The notes: generated by a model from the sequence alone, not told the origin. 64,000 nucleotides of DNA from Diphasiastrum complanatum (GCA_029204225.1 CM055102.1:24145390-24209389); one strand, 5' to 3'; shown: positions 13,847-24,059, counted from the first letter of the stretch. Numbers and translations: made by a program.

Positions 13847-16800
13847 CTCAGTCTAGAGATGTGTGTGAAGTTTGAACAAGACTCTCAAGTCATTTCAATT
13901 TTCTATCCCACTTGCAAGTTGGAGAAATTCCTAATTGGAATTTAGAATGTATCAACTAGTCATTACGTACGTCGTAGTCGAGAATCAAAGGTGAAAGATT
14001 TCATTTTAACCTTCTAAAGACAAAATCTTGATTCAAATCTTGGTGACTGCCAAGTTCCAACTGGTCCCTGAATAGAGTCCAATATGCACCAATTCCAAAA
14101 TGAGCTAGAATCTGTCACTACATCAAAATGTGAGTTTGTTAACTTGTTTTTGGCATAAACAGGCAAAAAAAAATTCAGGTGTAGGAATCGGCCGATTCGT
14201 ACCGCCAAATCGAATCGGTCCATGAAACATTGAAAAGATGGAAGATCACGGATGGGGGCAAATTTGGAACTGACATCCATGCTACATAAGAAGATAGATC
14301 CTTAGATACTAGTAGCAACAAGATTTATAATAGGTGTTTTTGTGTATCAAACCATCCATCACAAACAATTGTGCATCCATACTTGATCCACTTATTCTTG
14401 ATAATTTTCAGCTCCTTGTGCAGCAATCGTGTCTCCTCCAGTAATTAGCGCACTCTGAGAACCTCATAGGTAGGCTCCTTCACTGGAGGACCCAGGTCAC
14501 CTGCAGTTCTAAACATCTCCTGGAAATATCAGCTTCTAACTTCGTGCACTCTGAGAGCCTAGTAGGTAGGAGGTGCCTTCACTGAAAAACCCACCTGATT
14601 TGCAGTTCTCAACATTCCCTGGAAGTGTCAGCTTCTAACCCACATCAATGGAATTGTACTGGCAGAAAATTTCTCTCTTTGGTATAGCCCATGGAGTAGC
14701 CAGATTAGCACCTTGGCTCTGTTTCATCATGTATTGTTTACCATGATGTATTGTTTAATATGATGGTCTATTTACAGGCTTCATAATATTTACAGGTTTC
14801 ATCAAGCATCGCCTGTTTTTTATTAATTGAAAAAATAAAAAGGTTCCAACCCAGTACGTTCCGAAACGTACTGTACATGTTCTGAAAGGGTCGGAACGGG
14901 TTTCTAAGTGTATGTGACACCTTTTGCATGGACAATCCTTGGCAATTACCTTATAGTTGCTCAGAGATAATAAATTTCAATGCTGAAAAATGAACGACAA
15001 CTGGCTAATTTACTTGAAACTAGTATCACACACCTTTCCCTGACAGTACTTGATGATGGAAGACGGTCTGTGATGTCCAAACTTGCTTGCACAGCTCTTG
15101 CAAGTTCCTCATCATAATCAGAATGCTCTCTTCCTAGAGGCAATACATAAGCATTTGCAGTTGAGATGATAACTGTCATAACTTACATTTGCTGCTTATA
15201 CTTGAACAGATTAGCAAAATTAATCTCATAAAGTACCGAAAGAAACACTTAATTTGAGAAAAAGCACCAGTATCTATAAGACTTCAATGAATATCACAGA
15301 TGCTCGTTATATAGAGATGAGTTACCTTCTTAAAACTATGCGCTAAGAGCAAATGATGTTTGAGATGCTTACTCCATATACAGACTCTATTCTTCAAGCG
15401 TTGTCCTGAATATGCCCAGCTAAAAATATTCTCTAAAAGCAATAAGCTAGAAAGAAACGACAACCACTAGCCAATGTTTGAATACTTATGTTTGAGGCAA
15501 GCTAATAATAGTGACCAGGCAATGTGGGGCATTTTGGACGTTTTCATGCATTCCCAAGTTCCCAAGTCTGAAAATGCCCATGAGAACGATAGCTTGGAAC
15601 ATGAGAACTTGAGAACATGTGTTCCCACACTCCTGAGACATTGGAATGTGCATTCTCATGCTGCTAGTTGTCCCAATTTCTGCACAGATGCAAAATCATA
15701 AAGATAAAGCATAGGATGATAATTCTAGAGGTACTTTAGCCATATTTTGCTTAAACAACAATGTCCCCTACATGAGTAAATTACTCATCACCTATTTTGT
15801 GTATGTAGTGCATATCAATCTATAGATCCTATAAATTTCAGGTTCTTGTGCATATGTCTTTATTAGATGGTATTATAATACTGTGACGTTCTCATTCCCA
15901 TTCCCATTTTCTCTAAACATTTGTGTTCCTTTTCCCCATTCCCATTTAGTAACACGTTCTTGTTCCTAGCCACTAGCCAATGCACAGCTGTGTTTAATTC
16001 ATATGGAGCACATTATACCATTTCCCTGTTACTTTCAAAAGATAATCATTTGACAGCTACAGATTCTTTAACAATAGATTGAATCGTCGTACAACGTATC
16101 ACATATATCTCTACATAGAATCAGACAAAAGCATGAACCTTGAATACAGTTTTCTAGTTGTGCATTTAGATGTTCTTGTAAAATTTAGATGATTGAGCTT
16201 TACTTCATATTGCTAACCCTTGTCCTAGCACCTCATTTGTAATATCTCGTGCTAGTGTCTGATGATCCTCATCTGTAGATATTCCTGCCTCAGCTGTAGA
16301 TGTAAGAGTAGAAGGTGAAGTAACATGTTTACTACTTCCATCCCATTGCCTCAAGGGCCAAGCATCAATCTCCTTCCAATGTCTCGTACCTCTCCCAGCC
16401 TCCTCAGAGATTTGTGTGGCTGAAAATGGAAGTTTTACTACTTCAAGCTGTAAATATCTTATTAGCAGATTACAATAAGACAATACAACATGTGGCATGG
16501 AAAATATCAAGGTGAAGAGACACTAAGAAACAGTGTTCGAGAAAGCCGGCAAAGTCCAAGAATGGAACGGTCAACTTTTGCCAGAAACCGGCATGTTCGA
16601 AAACTTGCAGGTTTGCTTAGGTCATAAAATAATGTATAACCGGCAGGTATTGAGGGTCATCCTTGTGAAAAATACCAGAAAAGTTCCTCAAATATAGGTT
16701 TTTGGAGGGGAACCCCAAAAAGGTTTCCCAAACACTGCTAAGAAAGGTCTAGCTATGGATAAAAGAGATGTATACTAGCAAACCCTAAAATCTGGAATGA

Positions 16801-19800
16801 CGATCTCCCATGGTGCTAGACATTTGGATTGACAAGTTGTAAATGCATTACAAGCACGCTATTGTAAGAAATTCAGTGATGTCAAGGGTCTCAAGAAAGG
16901 AGCAAAAGAATACAAAAGATGGAAGTCCCAAAATTTAGTGAAAAGTGGAAAGTTCAACAACTAAACTTCCAGACAGCAAAACTAGGAGCTATGAAGTGGA
17001 ATTTAAGTGCCCTATAGTAGGAAGAAAATGATTCAATCAGAACCTATAAAAATCCAAAAAAGTAAAGAGGACATCCCAAAAAACTAGTGAAAAGAGGAAA
17101 ATCAACAAGTCAACTTTTGAACATTCAAATCAAGAACTGAAAAGTGGAAAAGGGGCACACTACTATAGAAAGGAAAATGGTCCAAATCATTGTTACCATC
17201 AAAGGCACTTGAAACGTGGGTTTTTCTTCTTTTACCCTTTTTTTTTGGGGGGCGGGCGGGTTGGGGCCCAAGGGTCCAAAAGGGGTTGGGGCCTAAGGGT
17301 GCCAATGTGCCCCCAACCCACTGCTCCAGTTAGGAAGCAAAGATCGCTGTTGCCGATCGTTGATAGTTAGGAGGATTGTTGCTAGAGTTGCTAAGGAAGT
17401 ACGTTGGTAGGGAAGATTGTTGGCCAGGTGCATCCATTATTGCTTTCTCTCGCTGGTGCCATCGCTGGCTAAGGAGGAGTTGCTGCTTGGGAAGCTCCAC
17501 AACTGCAGGAGGCTTGCCATTGCTACCTAGAAAATGTACTGATTACCTCTCTCTCCCTCAGCGAAGTCTCTAGCGGAAACTGTCGATGGTAGGGATGGAT
17601 GCCATCGATGGATATAGCGTGAGTGCAAGCACATGCAACGGAATCCACAAATCATGACAAGAAACTTCTACCACAAAGCAGCATAGTAAATTTGTATTGG
17701 TCATCTTGGAGTGAAGGACAACTTAGCCATGATGATGAATTCTACTACACAAAAAGCAAAAAAAATGAGGGTATTTTCTCTCTTATGAACTTTTCAAAAC
17801 TATGATGGATACATTTTCCAAAAAAAGGAGCGCTGCTGCAAACGTGCATTCACAAATAGGCACTGTGACCAGGGATTGCGGGAATGCGGCTTTTAGGACG
17901 TGTTGCGTGTTCCCAAACTCGTCCTCGTTGGAAACGTGCTCCCGAGTCCCAAGTGTCATGGGAACATGGTTGGGAATGCGTTCCCTGGTCACGAGTTCCG
18001 CATTGGCATAGAAACCAAAAATAAGGACTCAGAAGACTCTAGAGGTGCTTTATTTGGTCTATATAACAGTCTCATCCTCTATATTGTTGATATGATGTGT
18101 AAATTCAAAATACAAATTTCTATAAATTTCAAGTTCTTAAGTGTATGTAGATCTTATTGTTAATGGTCACTGTGATGAAGTCACATTCCTGTTCACAATT
18201 TCTCAGGGACGTTTTCGATCCTTGTTCCCCGTTTCCTGGTCACCATACAGATAGGTGGCAAAATAATCTACTCTCGCATGGAAACTAGGCCTCTGATTTC
18301 TGAAAAAGTCAAGATAGCTGAGCACTAATAGGTTAGCCACAACAATACATAAACTGCCCCAATTTGAAATAGAGTCAGAGTAATACAAACAAGATTGAAG
18401 CTGAGCATCAAAGAATGACTAGAAATATCTGCAAAATGACATTGGGGATAATCTAATGATGCAACAAAAAGCTAATTCAAGAAAACGTAACAAGAAAGCC
18501 ACAGGTCATCTTAAGAAGAAAACCATCCTGTCAAAAGGTGGCGAAAAAGAACTACAGATGGACTACATTGAAATGCAATATTTAGCAGAAATTGTAATTT
18601 TAACCAAGAATAGAAAGAAAATTCACCCATTAGCATGCGAAGACTCAATCAACAAGATGGATAACTTACTAATCGCAAGAGGCTGCTTCTACTCTAAAAA
18701 CTGGATCCAGCAAACTTAACTGGACTGGGAATGCAGAAAAGAACATTGCTATTAGCTCAATGCTTAACCTCAGCTCACATAGCTGGCCAAGTACGTTATT
18801 ACCAGCAAAACAAGCATTTCAACACACTGGAAATGATATGAAAACTGGCACTTAAAGATCCAGATCATGTTACATTGTTCTTCCTTCCCAAGGGGCGATT
18901 TGTTACCAGGCTAAGGTGAGACACAATCGAATGTTGGAAATAATGATGACTCCCAAAAAACATACAATAGCAAATCACTGACGTGGAAAGCCAAAGTCCT
19001 ACCCAGCCAGAGCTATTTTAAGACTAACTTTAATGGGATGAGCTGCCTGGGGACCACATTATATGCAGTAATGGCCCGACCAAAGAACCATTACCGCAAG
19101 TAATTGCATTTAGCAGGAATTTCAGAGTATCTATATCATACATTTCTTTTTGAAATGAGTAGGAATTTTTGGAACCTATACTATGCAATATAATATAGGC
19201 CACAAAAAGGCATAAAATTCATGCGAAAGGCAATTACGTCATAAATAATCCTGAGAATGACGTATACAAGTGTCATGAAAGCCTGACCCCTCAAATAGGA
19301 GATGAACTGACAAAAGTAAAGACTCTAGAAATTTCTGAAGGCCTAGTCATCCTCATACAAACTGTCAGTAGTAAGGCTCTGGACATTTGAAATTATCATC
19401 CAACCAAACTCATCTTAAGTCCTCCTGTTATCTTTCTTTCATTTCTTCAAGCCAATTACATCCTACCAGTGCATCCACAATCTCAAAGCCTTGACTTGTT
19501 TGCTAAAAGAGGCAGATATTCACCTTACCATCATCAATGTTCCAAGGGTTATGTCAAAGGGGTTAAAAATAAGATGTATGCATGATTGCCACCTCAAATG
19601 AGCTAAAGAAGAAGATGCATACCGTTGATTCATCCTGTTTTGTAGAGCTAAATAGTTCTGGCAAAATAAATGCAAGCATGGTGCCTTTCAAAAGGCAAGG
19701 TTTGAAGAAGAGATGTTCCCAATCTCTGCTTTGTACAAACACGGTATAATTCCAGTTCAAAGGATTGATATACTAGGCGAAGTTGAGAATTGAGCAAGAA

Positions 19801-20822
19801 CGGATAGGGTAAGCAAGAGAGTGGGAGGGGAATATGCAGTAAGGCACAGATTAGATTTTTCCCGATATTACAAACTTCAAAATCATTTCCATTGTTCAAA
19901 ATCTCCACATGTGGCATTCCAAACACTACGAAGTTCAGAACAGGTTCATATGCAACATGAGCTCAAAGCTGAACCACATATATGCAACTTTTACTAATTA
20001 GTTATACCACGTTCATTCTTGTGATCTTCTTCAGAGAGTGATAATGCAATAGCATGATCAAGATCATCGCCAACTGTTTTTTCTGCACCTTTATTCCTCC
20101 CATCCTGCAGCACAAAATTATCATCAAGACACAGGACAAAAAATATCAACAAAGCTCCATGGTTGCAGAACAATGACTAAAGTATGTCAATATAGAAATT
20201 AATAATGGCTTGCTAATACTCAGCGAGTTTTTTATCATTTAGTCTCCCTTCAAAAGCTAACTTTATACAGAAAAATAACGAGCTCATGAACAGCAAACAA
20301 TTTTGAGCTGCACATAGTGCTTGATGCTATTGCGAACATCATATACAATTTACAAGCTATTGTCACACATTTGATGGTAATTTCTTCAAGTAATGGGTAC
20401 CGCTCTTAAAAAGCTCCAACTAAGATTACTGAATATGTAAAATGGAAATCCTTAACAAATGCAATGAATTCACATCGAATAATATGATGTGTCAATAGCT
20501 GTCATTCTATTTATAATGTTCTGGCCCATCAAGGCAAATAATGCTTTGCATAGCGAAGTGGCCTACATACAAAATCCCTAAAGATTGTACATAGAAATAA
20601 AGAAAGCCCTATAAGGGCCGCTCATGATTTTTACGAGTGCACAACCTTTATCAGCTTGAAACGAACAACTTGTAGAGGTGAAAGGATCAAAACAAAAAAA
20701 TGTACTAGGTCTTTGCATGTAGCAAAACTTACTCTTGAAGTTGTGGTGGTGTCCCTGCCTTGATCATCTCCATATGATACTCTGTGGTTTGAGCCCTTAA
20801 AAATCTTGCTGAGCCACTTCAT
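2725..20822 (-). CDS. DA1: DA1/DAR-family ubiquitin-activated peptidase, 11-12 coding exons
   Basis: Exons (minus strand, 5'->3'): 20822-20733, 20104-20008, [16419-16232 uncertain], 15133-15034, 13392-13257, 12868-12785, 5747-5628, 5285-5073, 4851-4789, 4193-4075, 3851-3793, 3008-2725. Without the uncertain exon the joins total 1,365 nt, exactly 454 codons plus TAA. Order of parts: MKWLSKIFKGSN start typical of DA1; two ubiquitin-interacting motifs; a LIM domain plus LIM-like zinc module; the conserved DA1 C-terminal peptidase region with HELMH. In Arabidopsis, DA1 is activated by ubiquitination via BB and DA2, then cleaves growth regulators such as UBP15, limiting cell proliferation and organ size. 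That role is inferred here by family. All zinc ligands and the HExxH are intact, so it looks functional. Introns total over 16 kb and are full of transposons. At 454-514 aa it is slightly shorter than Arabidopsis DA1 (532). Confidence 0.93.
3793..3851 (-). CDS. DA1: DA1-like exon 11, HExxH metallopeptidase motif
   Basis: A 59-nt exon (acceptor TTCCAG at 3,852, donor GTAATA at 3,792; phase 2 in, phase 1 out). Encodes LLSGSILAHELMHAWLRLN with the zinc-binding, catalytic HELMH (HEMMH in Arabidopsis). The intact motif argues for an active peptidase. Confidence 0.95.
4075..4193 (-). CDS. DA1: DA1-like exon 10
   Basis: Acceptor CTGCAG (4,194), donor GTAAAC (4,074); phase 0 in, phase 2 out. A variable basic stretch (VYRRPRPSRH) is followed by conserved TRHCEVTAILVLFGLPR, leading into the catalytic helix. 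Confidence 0.93.
4789..4851 (-). CDS. DA1: DA1-like exon 9
   Basis: Twenty-one codons, GSHHLPETRGLCLSEEQTIST, between TTGCAG (4,852) and GTAAGA (4,788). PETRGLCLSEEQT is an invariant block of the DA1 C-terminal region. Confidence 0.95.
5073..5285 (-). CDS. DA1: DA1-like exon 8
   Basis: Seventy-one codons from acceptor GGATAG (5,286) to donor GTAAGA (5,072), phase 0. Contains DDGRKLCLECLD, MDTHECQPLY, FYEGMNMKM and MLLVERQALNEA, all hallmarks of the family between the LIM-like module and the peptidase region. Confidence 0.95.
5628..5747 (-). CDS. DA1: DA1-like exon 7, LIM-like zinc module
   Basis: Forty codons, TTGCAG acceptor at 5,748 and GTGGGT donor at 5,627, phase 0 both sides. Contains LIEYRAHPFWGQKYCPAH and RCCSCERME, near-invariant in DA1 proteins. 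Confidence 0.95.
6411..6621. mobile_element. CpG-rich hAT-type MITE, 211 bp
   Basis: The element is bounded by an exact 8-bp duplication, ATCTGAAA (6,403-6,410 and 6,622-6,629), as hAT transposition makes. Both halves are packed with GGACGCGTCC-like palindromes, and the centre is a T/A-homopolymer core, so the halves can fold back. The ends (CAGACATGAG... and ...CTTCCTTAG) form only a poor inverted repeat. It has no coding capacity. It lies in intron 6 of the DA1-like gene, in otherwise AT-rich DNA. Confidence 0.75.
7262..7447. mobile_element. 186-bp hAT MITE derived from the neighbouring full element
   Basis: An exact 8-bp target duplication ATTTGTAC flanks it (7,254-7,261 and 7,448-7,455). 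Terminal inverted repeats are CTTAGAAGCCCGTTC and its imperfect complement GAACAGGCAACTAAG. Both ends and the subterminal motif TTAAAAAAACGTATTTTTT are nearly identical to those of the 4.5-kb hAT at 7,914-12,395, so this is an internal-deletion derivative that the larger element could mobilise. Confidence 0.9.
7463..7849 (-). pseudogene. Possible LINE (non-LTR retrotransposon) 3' scrap
   Basis: The minus strand reads VVTWLSCRYVWWDIWNAQNH, similar to the 'W.IW.ARN' block that follows the reverse-transcriptase zinc-binding domain in plant L1 LINEs. A following frame has a WGWPPRN stretch like the start of the LINE RNase H. It is short, frameshifted, and bordered by the MITE at 7,447. The assignment rests on motif memory only. 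Confidence 0.4.
8566..11866 (+). pseudogene. hAT transposase, spliced, slightly decayed
   Basis: Order of parts: a BED-type zinc finger near 8,650-8,760 (CWKCPFC...RVRAHL); a linker with frame breaks (8,630, a run of seven Gs; about 8,870-9,290); a DUF659 domain in 9,291-10,246 with TADGWTN, VVTDNASNC and CAAHSIDL; an intron 10,247-10,360 (AG|GTATGT...TGTAG, in-frame join); then IWLRRWNKFH and WWGIFG...LALCVLSQ; an intron 10,704-10,827; then ACERNWSTWALVHTKKRN...LVFCNTNGRLLRH, the hAT dimerisation region. A poly-G tract follows, then an acidic tail and an RGRGRGR C-terminus to a stop at 11,866. Stops around 10,466 and 10,515 and the frame breaks suggest recent decay or sequencing errors. It cuts and pastes the element in the nucleus. 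Confidence 0.85.
10951..11000 (+). repeat. 50-nt poly-G tract within hAT transposase
   Basis: Forty-nine Gs broken by one C at 10,964, placed directly after the RLLRHI coding stretch. Such a run would encode polyglycine or shift the frame. It may be real expansion or a consensus/assembly artefact. Confidence 0.9.
12785..12868 (-). CDS. DA1: DA1-like exon 6, LIM domain second half
   Basis: Twenty-eight codons between a TTTTTGCAG acceptor (12,869) and a GTAAGT donor (12,784). Reads FAVSGNEPYHKDCYRE then HPRCEVCHNF, closing the LIM domain and opening the LIM-like module. It is too short to stand out as an open frame. It is separated from exon 7 by a 7,037-bp intron that carries the hAT element. 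Confidence 0.93.
13257..13392 (-). CDS. DA1: DA1-like exon 5, LIM domain first half
   Basis: Acceptor GGGCAG at 13,393 (phase 2), donor GAG|GTATAA at 13,256 (phase 0). Encodes CAGC...WHPQC, FCCHAC and PISGTE: the first zinc finger of the LIM domain and the start of the second. All ligands (C-x2-C, H-x2-C, C-x2-C) are present. Confidence 0.93.
13751..13844. repeat. (CG)n(AG)n compound microsatellite
   Basis: Ten CG units (13,751-13,770) pass directly into about 37 AG units (to 13,844). Lies in the intron between DA1-like exons 5 and 4. Confidence 0.98.
14841..14908 (-). mobile_element. Partial copy of the same hAT MITE family
   Basis: Read on the minus strand from 14,908 it begins CTTAGAAACCCGTTCCGACCC, matching the left end of the hAT/MITE family, followed by GTTCCGAAACG-like palindromes. 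The other end is not found. It lies in the intron between DA1-like exons 5 and 4. A further weak similarity (GGAACG motifs) is at 13,450-13,540. Confidence 0.55.
15034..15133 (-). CDS. DA1: DA1-like exon 4, second ubiquitin-interacting motif
   Basis: Acceptor CCTCTAG at 15,134 (phase 1 in), donor AG|GTGTGT at 15,033 (phase 2 out). Encodes YDEELARAVQASLDITD, the second UIM of the family, followed by a Ser-rich linker into the LIM exon. Confidence 0.88.
15508..15985. repeat. Unclassified dispersed repeat, copy 1
   Basis: Begins GTGACCAGGCAATG and ends near CCTAGCCAC. It shares ordered landmarks with 17,862-18,235 ('TAGAGGTnCTTTA', 'CTATAAATTTCAnGTTCTT', 'GTGTATGTA'). The ends read as imperfect inverted repeats (GTGACCAGG / CCTAGCCAC), suggesting a non-autonomous DNA transposon. 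No clear target duplication. Confidence 0.45.
16232..16419 (-). CDS. DA1: Uncertain DA1-like exon 3 (linker, UIM-like helix)
   Basis: The acceptor TTTTCAG at 16,420 enters in phase 1, exactly what exon 2 requires. The open stretch encodes a hydrophilic linker ending STDEDHQTLARDITNE, which resembles a weak UIM. The natural donor GAG|GTGCTA (exon end 16,232) leaves phase 0, which fits exon 4 only if an internal acceptor (exon 4 starting at 15,125) is used, giving 514 aa. An earlier donor GTAAAC (exon end 16,333) gives a symmetric 87-nt cassette, and skipping the exon is also in frame. Which form is used cannot be told from sequence. Confidence 0.45.
17862..18235. repeat. Unclassified dispersed repeat, copy 2
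   Basis: Second member of the family at 15,508. Its ends, GTGACCAGGGA and TTCCTGGTCAC, form a clearer 9-bp perfect inverted repeat. About 370 bp, no coding capacity, in the intron between DA1-like exons 3 and 2. Confidence 0.5.
18240..20000. other. DA1-like intron sequence, nothing recognised
   Basis: AT-rich intron without repeats or coding motifs that I can support. The open frame at 19,648-19,926 (minus) has no motif and no splice context. Confidence 0.4.
20008..20104 (-). CDS. DA1: DA1-like exon 2, first ubiquitin-interacting motif
   Basis: Acceptor TGCAG at 20,105; phase 0 entry. Encodes DDLDHAIALSLSEED, a textbook UIM (acidic patch, then A..S core). The donor is either GTATAA (exon end 20,008) or GTGGTA (exon end 20,011); both leave phase 1. 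UIMs bind ubiquitin and couple DA1 activity to its own ubiquitination. Confidence 0.88.
20733..20822 (-). CDS. DA1: DA1-like exon 1 (start codon)
   Basis: Thirty codons from ATG at 20,822 to a GTAAGT donor at 20,732. The peptide opens MKWLSKIFKGSN, matching the conserved DA1-family N-terminus, which fixes the start. The exon ends in phase 0 and is rich in Thr/Asp before the donor. Confidence 0.9.
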
Positions 20823-20865
20823 CTTCAATCTTCGTAATATGTCACCATAGCCACCAAAAACTGTA
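20823..20865 (-). promoter_or_regulatory. 5'-UTR splice acceptor and 7-codon upstream ORF of the DA1-like gene
   Basis: Upstream of the ATG the minus strand has a long pyrimidine run and TTTTTACAG, an excellent acceptor whose exon begins at 20,860. The 38-nt leader carries an upstream ATG (GGCTATGGTGACA) opening a 7-codon frame that stops with TGA two bases before the main ATG. It implies a 5'-UTR intron and an unmapped first exon further upstream. Confidence 0.65.
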
Positions 20866-21899
20866 AAAAGGAAATAAGGGGAAACCACACAAAATCAAAC
20901 ATTGTCGAAAACTATATTGAACACACAAGTTAATAATAAATTGGCCTCTCATGCACGTGGGACATTATTTGCAGATCATTGTCAATATATTATCAGAAGA
21001 ATGAGCCAAACACATTTATATTGTTCTCTTTACTTGAGTTTACTGCAACTTCAACTAAACATGTTATTTGTCGTAGCATCAGTGTATATATGTGATGAAT
21101 GTCATGAATTTTAACAGATTTGCCAGAACTTATCAAGTCAATCAGCAACACCCGGTAATAGCCATGCTTCCCTTTGTCCAAAAATGCCACAAACTCTTAC
21201 TAGACATCCAAAATTATCAACTCCCTTCCAAGAAAATTCTGAAGCATTGCACTCTACAACCTAGATAACGCCAATGAGACCTAGTCAAAAATATTTCATA
21301 GATTTCTTGAAGCCACTTTCTTTCTGCTTCCTCTTCTTCACCTATTTTAATGTGCAGGCTGGTTATAGCATTGCAAGGGTTGTCCGCCTAACCCAATTTA
21401 TGGTTGGTTCACATTTTATTACTCAAAAGATTAACATCCGAATCATACATAATGAGTGATCAATGCTTAAAAATCACTTTTACCAAGCAAATTACAGCCA
21501 ATTAAACCTCAAGGCTCATACCCATAAATGCATTTGTAGAAGATGCATAAAAGCTGTAGATCATAAAACCTTATCAGGGCTACGCTACCAAGCGTAAAAG
21601 TAAGCTAATACAGGAAAAAATTAACAAACTTCCATAGCAATCAACAACATTGCATGTAGTCTATTAGCAGTATTTAAACCTTGGTGAAGGACCATGATGG
21701 AGCTTAAGTATCAATTTCCAAAGCCAGATTTCACTCAAATAAAAACCTACAACCAGTAAGCCACTCAATCGATTTTCATAGCACAAAAGAGTAAATACAT
21801 AGACATTAGTTGTCGATTATGTTTTTATAGAGTTATAACTCTTCACCCTTTGGCACCTATCAAATTCCAATCAATCCCAACGTACTTAAGGAAAATCTT

Positions 21900-21901
<2 letters not shown>

Positions 21902-21956
<55 letters not shown>
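21902..21956. repeat. (AG)n microsatellite
   Basis: About 27 uninterrupted AG units upstream of DA1-like exon 1. Confidence 0.98.
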
Positions 21957-21958
<2 letters not shown>

Positions 21959-22174
21959 TTATGCGTGCATCTCTCTTGGAACCCAAAATATACACGACAA
22001 AATTTGATGTCAAGATCAAACTATGATTGTAACCAACTAGCAGTGTACAGATAAATTGAAGACAAGAACAATAACCTATCTAACAAAAAAAAAGGTAAAA
22101 ACTTCGACTATATACAATCCAACAAACACCTCAGACCATCAACTCGATCACGCACAACACAAACTAGATGCTAA

Positions 22175-23045
22175 GCATATCTACTCATGTCATCAGCACC
22201 CAAGAGTAGGTATACGTCACACATAAACAGACATCCACATTTACTTTCGTGCATTTGTACGAAGGCCAACATGTTGAGTATCTATTGATTCTCCAAAGAT
22301 AAACTGCAAACTCTGCCATTTTGAATGCTAGCATTAAAGAGCAAAGACAACAAAAGTCTCCACATCTTTGTAGAAAAATAAGGAAAATTTACAGTCTCTT
22401 ACCTCAAAAACTTATTAAATAGCAAGCAGATGGTAAAATGCACCACCAAGGATAGAAAGAATCAAAACAAACATTTTGGCTATAACAAGGATAAAGATCT
22501 TAAACAAAAACTACATGTCAATCGATAGGGCAAGAAAATATATGGATGTCAAGTCTAGGAGGTTAAACATTTTGGCTATAACAAGGATAAAGATCTCAAA
22601 CAAGAACTACATGCCAATCGATATGGTAAGAAAATATATGGATGTCATGTCTAGGATAGCACCCAACTTCAAAGGAGGTGTGCAATCTTCAGGTTTATGG
22701 AGGACAACTACAAAGAATCACACAAACGGATCCATCATGCATAGCAAATATTAAATGACATCCCTACTCATGTCATCAGCAATCATAAGCAAGTTCAGAT
22801 GAAGCATAATTCCACATGCATTTGTACAAAGAGACAAATGTATTGAATATATATTCCTTCTTTGTAAGTCAAAGGCAGACTCGATGATGGTGTAGGCACA
22901 ATCCAAGGATCAAAGCCAATCACATAAAGTCCCTAGAAAGTAAAAAAACTTTACATTTCACTTCAACTTGCTCAAAATATAACTAAATAGCATAGAGAAG
23001 GGACAAAATGCACCATAAGAGAGAGAATGAATTAGCACAAACCAG
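22175..23045. repeat. Two diverged ~290-bp copies with an inner 96-bp tandem duplication
   Basis: The block beginning 'CTACTCATGTCATCAGCA' near 22,182 and ending near 22,470 returns, diverged, from about 22,761 to 23,045 ('AAATGCACCA' and 'TGCATTTGTAC' landmarks in both). Between them 22,469-22,564 is followed directly by a near-identical 96-bp copy at 22,565-22,660. Non-coding local duplication upstream of the DA1-like exon 1. Confidence 0.6.
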
Positions 23046-24059
23046 CTGGTCATATCCCCAAAAATGATTCCACAAAGAGAAAGGGAAAGGTAGGTTATGG
23101 TTCCTTTTTTGTTCTAGTTAAGCTTTAGCATGCCACAGTGCCTGCCTTCTATGCAATGGACAAAGATCAAGGTATGTGTGAATTCCTCCATCTACAACAA
23201 TCGGATGATCTTCTCAAGATTCCACCTGCACTCCATAGAAGCATCCCAGAAGCTTGCAATTTTTCTCCTGTCACTATCAGTTCAAACTCTCAACAGTCTA
23301 TGGCTGTATCTAAAGGTTGTAAACAATTTTGTTCAGATATTGTGAGCTTTCAATAAATTTAAGGCATGATACAATCGATTGCTCCAAAGTCGACTAGTAA
23401 TATATTTAAGAAGAAAATATTCTCAGTTTGACCAATTAAACTTTGAAAAGAAAAGTACTAATTTTCCAGATCTACAGCCACAAATGTTTGAAAACCTACC
23501 AGCACTATTACCCATGGCTGTATTCCAGCATGCCATTTTATTTTTCAAATTAGTGCCCAGATGTTTGATGTAGAAGCTAGCTGAATTTTCTTTTCTGCCT
23601 TCCATATATTATCAGCACTCATAATGCCTTCAGACGAACCTCCCTAACTTGCCTTATTCAAGACTTTTCCTTTTCCTTAAAGTGCTGAGGTATGTATAAG
23701 GGGCTAGTGACTTGCTCTCTTGTCCCCCTCTCTCTCTCTCTCTCTCGGGAAGCAATTTTTTTTACAGTGCAGAAGGAAAACTTGGATTTATTTTGGAGGC
23801 CTCTCGTGTATGTGTATCACAGAAGAGATATATGATCGAAGATGATCATTAGAATATCAGTCTGATAAAATCAGTGACAAACATTATCGATGCATACAGC
23901 CAATCTGGAAAATAAATAGATTCCAATGTCTCAGTTTTGAGAATGTGAAATAGAAGTGTCTGATAGCAATATATAAATCTCAATCACAACTTACAGAAAT
24001 TGCCATTAGCAGAGCAGATATGCTTTAGAAGAAGCATACTGCACAATTAACTCAGCTGC

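Larger units (their letters stand above)
20900..24050. other. Presumed 5'-UTR intron or upstream sequence, no gene
   Basis: Apart from the AG tract (21,902-21,956) and the local duplications, I see no coding pattern. Short open frames here (for example 23,130-23,573) lack any recognisable motif and are treated as chance. Confidence 0.4.

Noticed and set aside
16205-16510. Independent 101-codon gene
   Set aside because: A strong acceptor in the right phase and the UIM-like end fit better as a DA1-like linker exon; the upstream Met part is pyrimidine-rich intron.
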